This document shows, piece after piece, positions 13,185 to 13,243 of a DNA stretch of 13,243 bases (the stretch's first letter is position 1; each line of letters starts with the position of its first letter). Made by a program: the position numbers and the translations under genes. The notes under the pieces were generated by a model. The model did no database searches, was not told where the DNA came from, and worked only from the letters and a program-made list of their open reading frames with translations. Source of the stretch: CANJQJ01 sp964383565. GTDB lineage: Bacteria; Pseudomonadota; Alphaproteobacteria; Sphingomonadales; Sphingomonadaceae. Location of the stretch: contig CAYLIK010000085.1 in NCBI GenBank assembly GCA_964383565.1, positions 1 to 13,243 on the forward strand, in the 5' to 3' direction.

Positions 13185-13243
13185 ATGATTGCGCCGACAC
13201 CGATGACCCGACGCGAGCATTTCGCTTCCCTCGCCGCCCTCGC
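13185..13243 (+). CDS. Possible 5' end of a gene running off the right edge
   Basis: The frame from ATG 13185 reads MIAPTPMTRREHFASLAAL and stays open to the end of the window; a second ATG at 13203 would give MTRREHFASLAAL. The Arg-Arg pair followed by a hydrophobic run could be the start of a Tat or Sec signal peptide. It would be divergent from the threonine aldolase gene. Too short to identify. Confidence 0.35.
   Translation, partial: MIAPTPMTRREHFASLAAL

Overview
This GC-rich window (13.2 kb) most likely comes from the chromosome of a sphingomonad (Alphaproteobacteria, Sphingomonadales). The assignment is by inference from three things: the proton-translocating transhydrogenase is split into PntA1/PntA2/PntB subunits, there is an EcfG-type (general stress response) promoter, and two families of intergenic REP-like palindromes resemble those common in that order. 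No rRNA, tRNA, CRISPR array, insertion sequence or prophage gene was seen. The sequence is a draft scaffold: it carries a run of exactly 100 N at 5487-5586.

Left part (1-2904): the 3' end of a gene of the small 'cell envelope biogenesis protein TolA'-annotated family (+); a polyhydroxyalkanoic-acid-system protein gene broken by a one-base frameshift (+, 705-1003); a winged-helix regulator with a degenerate receiver-like N-terminus (-); and, divergent from it, a hemerythrin HHE-domain protein (+) preceded by a clear GGAAC-N17-CGTT promoter. A perfect 8-bp inverted repeat lies in the divergent region and is a candidate operator.

Middle (2921-6833): a minus-strand, tightly packed, largely translationally coupled operon, in transcription order: aa3-type cytochrome oxidase subunit IV - pntA1 - an unrecognised 148-aa protein - pntA2 - pntB - a 68-aa single-span membrane protein. 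The 148-aa gene is wedged between two transhydrogenase subunits with a 4-base ATGA overlap upstream and a 2-base spacer downstream, and it is lower in GC than its neighbours. This junction is obscured by the N gap. The 55 bases on each side of the gap are identical, so the gap is almost certainly an unmerged contig overlap; removing it restores a normal 375-aa PntA1 that ends inside the start of the 148-aa gene.

Right part (7021-13243): a sigma-54 activator of the NtrC type (+), then aminopeptidase N (-) convergent to it with a REP-type long inverted repeat between them, an SDR-type NAD(P)-binding protein (+) divergent from pepN, a low-specificity threonine aldolase (-), and the first codons of a probable further + strand gene at the right edge.

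Most of the window is housekeeping metabolism (NADPH supply by transhydrogenase, peptide turnover, glycine/threonine metabolism) plus stress functions. The less ordinary elements are the 148-aa insert in the pnt operon, the EcfG-controlled hemerythrin, the regulator with a pseudo-receiver, and the frameshifted PHA-system gene.
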